NCBI RefSeq assembly: GCF_042652985.1
Contig: NZ_JBHSHQ010000027.1
Span: 1 to 64,000, forward strand
From: Ruoffia tabacinasalis
Lineage (GTDB): Bacteria; Bacillota; Bacilli; Lactobacillales; Aerococcaceae
Direction of reading: 5' to 3'
Length of the DNA stretch: 64,000 nucleotides
In this document: piece by piece, positions 62,451 through 64,000 of the stretch
Position numbering within the stretch: the first letter of the stretch is position 1
Layout of the letters: the number at the start of each line of letters is the position of its first letter
Position numbers and translations under genes: made by a program
Notes under the pieces: model-generated
What the model was told of the DNA's origin: nothing
Seen by the model: the letters and a program-made list of their open reading frames with translations, nothing else
Databases searched by the model: none

Positions 62451-63632
62451 TTATTCATTAGAACTTCCGTCAACTTCATAAATTTCTGCAACTTCTCCAT
62501 CAACTAAATGTAACATTGGTGCTGGTTTAACGGCGTTATGTTCTTCATCAATATAAAACTCCCCAGTAACTCCACCCGTGAAGGTTTCCATATTTTCGAT
62601 AGCATCTCTCACTGCTGTTCGGTCAGTAGATCCTGCATCTTCGATCGCTTGAAATAATAATTTTGCTCCATCATATCCAAGTGCTCCGAAAGTGTCTGGC
62701 GTTTTCCCAAATTTTGCTTCATAAGCTTCTACGAATGCTTTACCTGCTTCTTCTTCAGTTCCTGTGTAAAAGTTTGACGTAAAGTATACATCTGTTGCAT
62801 TGCTTGCACCTGCTAACTCTACATAGGCATCACTTGCAAATCCGTGTCCACTTAAGATTGGTTGAGTTAGACCCATCTCTCTAGCTTGTTTAGTAATTAA
62901 GCCTCCTTCAGTATAAAAGGCTGGTAAATAAATAACATCGAATTCAGTCGCCATTAAAGTCGTTAGGACAGCTGAGAAATCTGTATCACCACTCGTATAA
63001 GATTCTTCCAATACAACTTCATTACCTAACGCTTCCCATTCTTTAATGAATGGTTCTGCTTGTCCTACAGAGTAATCATTTGACTGGTCTACTAGGACAA
63101 CTGCTTTTTGTGCACCTAGTTCATCCGTTGCAAATCGAGCTGCAGCGTTCGCCTGGTAAGTGTATGAGAACGCAAGACGGAATACCCAATCTAATACATT
63201 CCCGTCATCATCCATAGTTAAATCATCTGCTGTTGCTGCTGGAATGACCGCTGGAACTTCAGATTGTTCTGCTACGGGATTTTGTGCTAATACTAAATCT
63301 GTTGCACCCGGTCCAATTAGAGCTACTGCCCCTTCTTCAACCAGGCGAGTAGCAACTGAAGCTGTTTCGGTCTTATCTGATTTATTGTCATAATGAATGA
63401 TTTCTACTTCACGGCCATCTAAAAGCCCACCTTCATTGTTTACTTCTTCAACAGCTAATTGTATAGCTTCGTACATAGCTTGCCCATAAGATGCTGAGTA
63501 GCCAGATGTTTCCATGTTAGCTCCAATTTTTACTGTCTCGTTTTCTTCTTGTGCTAAGGCTGATAAGTTTGATGATGAGGCAAATAAAGTGACACCGGCT
63601 AAAAGACTTAAACCTAATTTTTTGAAATTCAT
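62451..63632 (-). CDS. livJ: Branched-chain amino acid-binding protein LivJ (paralogue 3)
   Basis: A 393-residue LivJ-fold binding protein. The signal peptide MNFKKLGLSLLAGVTLFASS ends SALAQEENETVKIGANMETSG, without a lipobox Cys. It shares DVIYLPAFYTEGGLITKQAR and the VALIGPGATD loop with the other two. The GPGATDLVLAQNPVAEQ loop differs most from them, so ligand preference may differ. It is 44 kb from livHMGF. It is preceded by an Ile-rich leader peptide and an attenuator, and by no other gene in the window. Confidence 0.92.
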   Translation of the reverse strand: MNFKKLGLSLLAGVTLFASSSNLSALAQEENETVKIGANMETSGYSASYGQAMYEAIQLAVEEVNNEGGLLDGREVEIIHYDNKSDKTETASVATRLVEEGAVALIGPGATDLVLAQNPVAEQSEVPAVIPAATADDLTMDDDGNVLDWVFRLAFSYTYQANAAARFATDELGAQKAVVLVDQSNDYSVGQAEPFIKEWEALGNEVVLEESYTSGDTDFSAVLTTLMATEFDVIYLPAFYTEGGLITKQAREMGLTQPILSGHGFASDAYVELAGASNATDVYFTSNFYTGTEEEAGKAFVEAYEAKFGKTPDTFGALGYDGAKLLFQAIEDAGSTDRTAVRDAIENMETFTGGVTGEFYIDEEHNAVKPAPMLHLVDGEVAEIYEVDGSSNE

Positions 63633-63738
63633 AATATTCCTCCTGTATTGTTTGAATGATAAGGGATTGTAAAAAATGTAATGTTTATAATATCTGAAAT
63701 GTCATTGTTTATGGCTCATCACTTCTTTCCTGATTAAA

Positions 63739-63776
63739 CAAAAAAATAGTCATCCATTCAATGAATGGATGACTAT
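63739..63776 (-). terminator. Terminator of the livJ3 attenuator
   Basis: ATAGTCATCCATTCA / TGAATGGATGACTAT, a very strong stem (at least 12 bp) followed by TTTTTTT on the minus strand. It lies 106 bases before the livJ3 start, in the 5' UTR, so it must be overcome for expression. Confidence 0.93.
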
Positions 63777-63926
63777 TACTCAAGACCCATTCATAGCTTA
63801 CACGAATAGGACTGGAATACGTTAGATTTTTAATCTAAGGTTCAAGTCCTGGTCTTAATAATAATAATAATGTTATTATTTTGTAAGTTATGCATAGCTC
63901 TCTCTTTCCTTTAATCATTTTCTAAT
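63777..63926 (-). promoter_or_regulatory. Ribosome-mediated attenuator of livJ3
   Basis: Strand 1 (AAGACC 63851-63856 and AGGACT 63845-63850), directly after the Ile codons, pairs with strand 2 (GGTCTT 63782-63787 and AGTCCT 63808-63813), enclosing a TTAGATT/AATCTAA hairpin. Strand 2 also contains ATGAATGGGT (63785-63794), which can form a 10-bp duplex (one G-U) with ATCCATTCAT of the terminator 5' arm (63761-63770). The 1:2 and 2:3 pairings exclude each other. A ribosome stalled on Ile codons would cover strand 1 and allow read-through. Confidence 0.82.
63842..63895 (-). CDS. Isoleucine-rich leader peptide of livJ3 (17 aa)
   Basis: ATG 63895 to TGA 63842-63844 encodes MHNLQNNNIIIIIKTRT. Codons 9-13 are five successive ATT. 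An AAAGGAAAGAGAG purine tract precedes the start (spacing a little long), and a consensus promoter lies 38 bases further up. The Ile codons end exactly where strand 1 of the attenuator begins. Function as a sensor of charged tRNA-Ile is inferred from this architecture. Confidence 0.8.
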   Translation of the reverse strand: MHNLQNNNIIIIIKTRT

Positions 63927-63932
63927 ATAATT

Positions 63933-63961
63933 ATAATATACTTTAATCATTTTAATTGCAA
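63933..63961 (-). promoter_or_regulatory. Promoter of the livJ3 leader
   Basis: TTGCAA (63956-63961), 17-base spacer, TATTAT (63933-63938) on the minus strand. The last ~40 bases of the window upstream of it show no other feature. Confidence 0.8.
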
Positions 63962-64000
63962 GGATTTATGCATATTATTTCTGAATATCCACCACTAGAC

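Noticed and set aside
63782..63856. tRNA-Lys-like sequence on the plus strand: 75 bases, 6-bp end pairing, anticodon-like arm with TTT, and GGTTCAAGTCC resembling a T-loop.
   Set aside because: The variable region is missing and the T-stem and acceptor stem would have to use the same bases. The complementary strand forms a coherent attenuator for livJ3, which explains the same pairings better.
63857..63871. Short TTA/AAT trinucleotide run as a simple repeat.
   Set aside because: It is the five Ile codons of the livJ3 leader ORF and is explained by coding.
1..64000. CRISPR array, prophage or rRNA/tRNA genes.
   Set aside because: No regularly spaced repeats, phage structural genes, rRNA or canonical tRNA cloverleaf were seen.

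Overview
The window is about 64 kb of AT-rich chromosome from a Gram-positive Firmicute, most likely Lactobacillales and possibly near Aerococcaceae or Carnobacteriaceae (family is a guess). The evidence is a complete S10-spc-alpha ribosomal cluster in Firmicutes order, zinc-type S14 and L36, an EcfA1-EcfA2-EcfT-TruA block behind L17, a CopY-controlled copper operon of the lactic-acid-bacteria type, an arginine T-box and strong GGAGG Shine-Dalgarno sites. Almost all genes are on the minus strand.

Layout. 1-1000: the end of an IS30-type transposase and a small membrane protein that may have been clipped by the element. 1000-8470: a copper island, read copY-copA-copZ-copB, then an accessory adenylate kinase, lgt and a 60-residue ORF, with two cop boxes at the promoter. 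8500-9230: a decayed YdcF-type membrane gene. 9400-10720: yebC and a glutathione peroxidase. 10730-19010: branched-chain amino acid import (livHMGF plus a CBS protein), two LivJ-type binding proteins and a hydroxyisocaproate/lactate-type dehydrogenase. 19100-24200: PPK2, an unknown barrel-like protein, thrC, an unknown gene and a GNAT. 24200-41780: truA, ecfTA2A1 and the ribosomal cluster (rplQ to rpsJ) with its promoter and leader. 42000-50300: phosphonate transporter phnDCEE, an AfuABC/FbpABC-like importer and surE. 50400-53000: an MBL hydrolase and an OppA. 53100-58100: argH, argG, an M20 amidohydrolase and an arginine-type binding protein behind a T-box with an Arg (CGC) specifier. 58200-62160: oppBCDF. 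62450-63960: a third LivJ.

Main discovery. Each of the three LivJ-type genes is preceded by a short translated leader that gene callers miss. livJ3 has a 17-codon leader with five consecutive Ile codons, then a textbook 1:2 / 2:3 / 3:4 attenuator with a 10-bp antiterminator and a strong terminator. livJ1 has an 18-codon leader with six Ile codons in seven, a consensus promoter and a terminator. livJ2 has a 32-codon Leu-rich leader with a four-Leu run inside a GC-rich hairpin. This suggests that solute capture is tuned separately by charged tRNA-Ile and perhaps tRNA-Leu, while the membrane components livHMGF have their own unattenuated promoter.

Other points. All seven binding proteins in the window lack a lipobox cysteine, which is odd for a Gram-positive. 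The only lgt seen is in the copper island, next to an adenylate kinase whose LID lacks the zinc cysteines found in the housekeeping Adk. Phosphorus acquisition (phn, AfuABC-like, surE, PPK2) is another theme.
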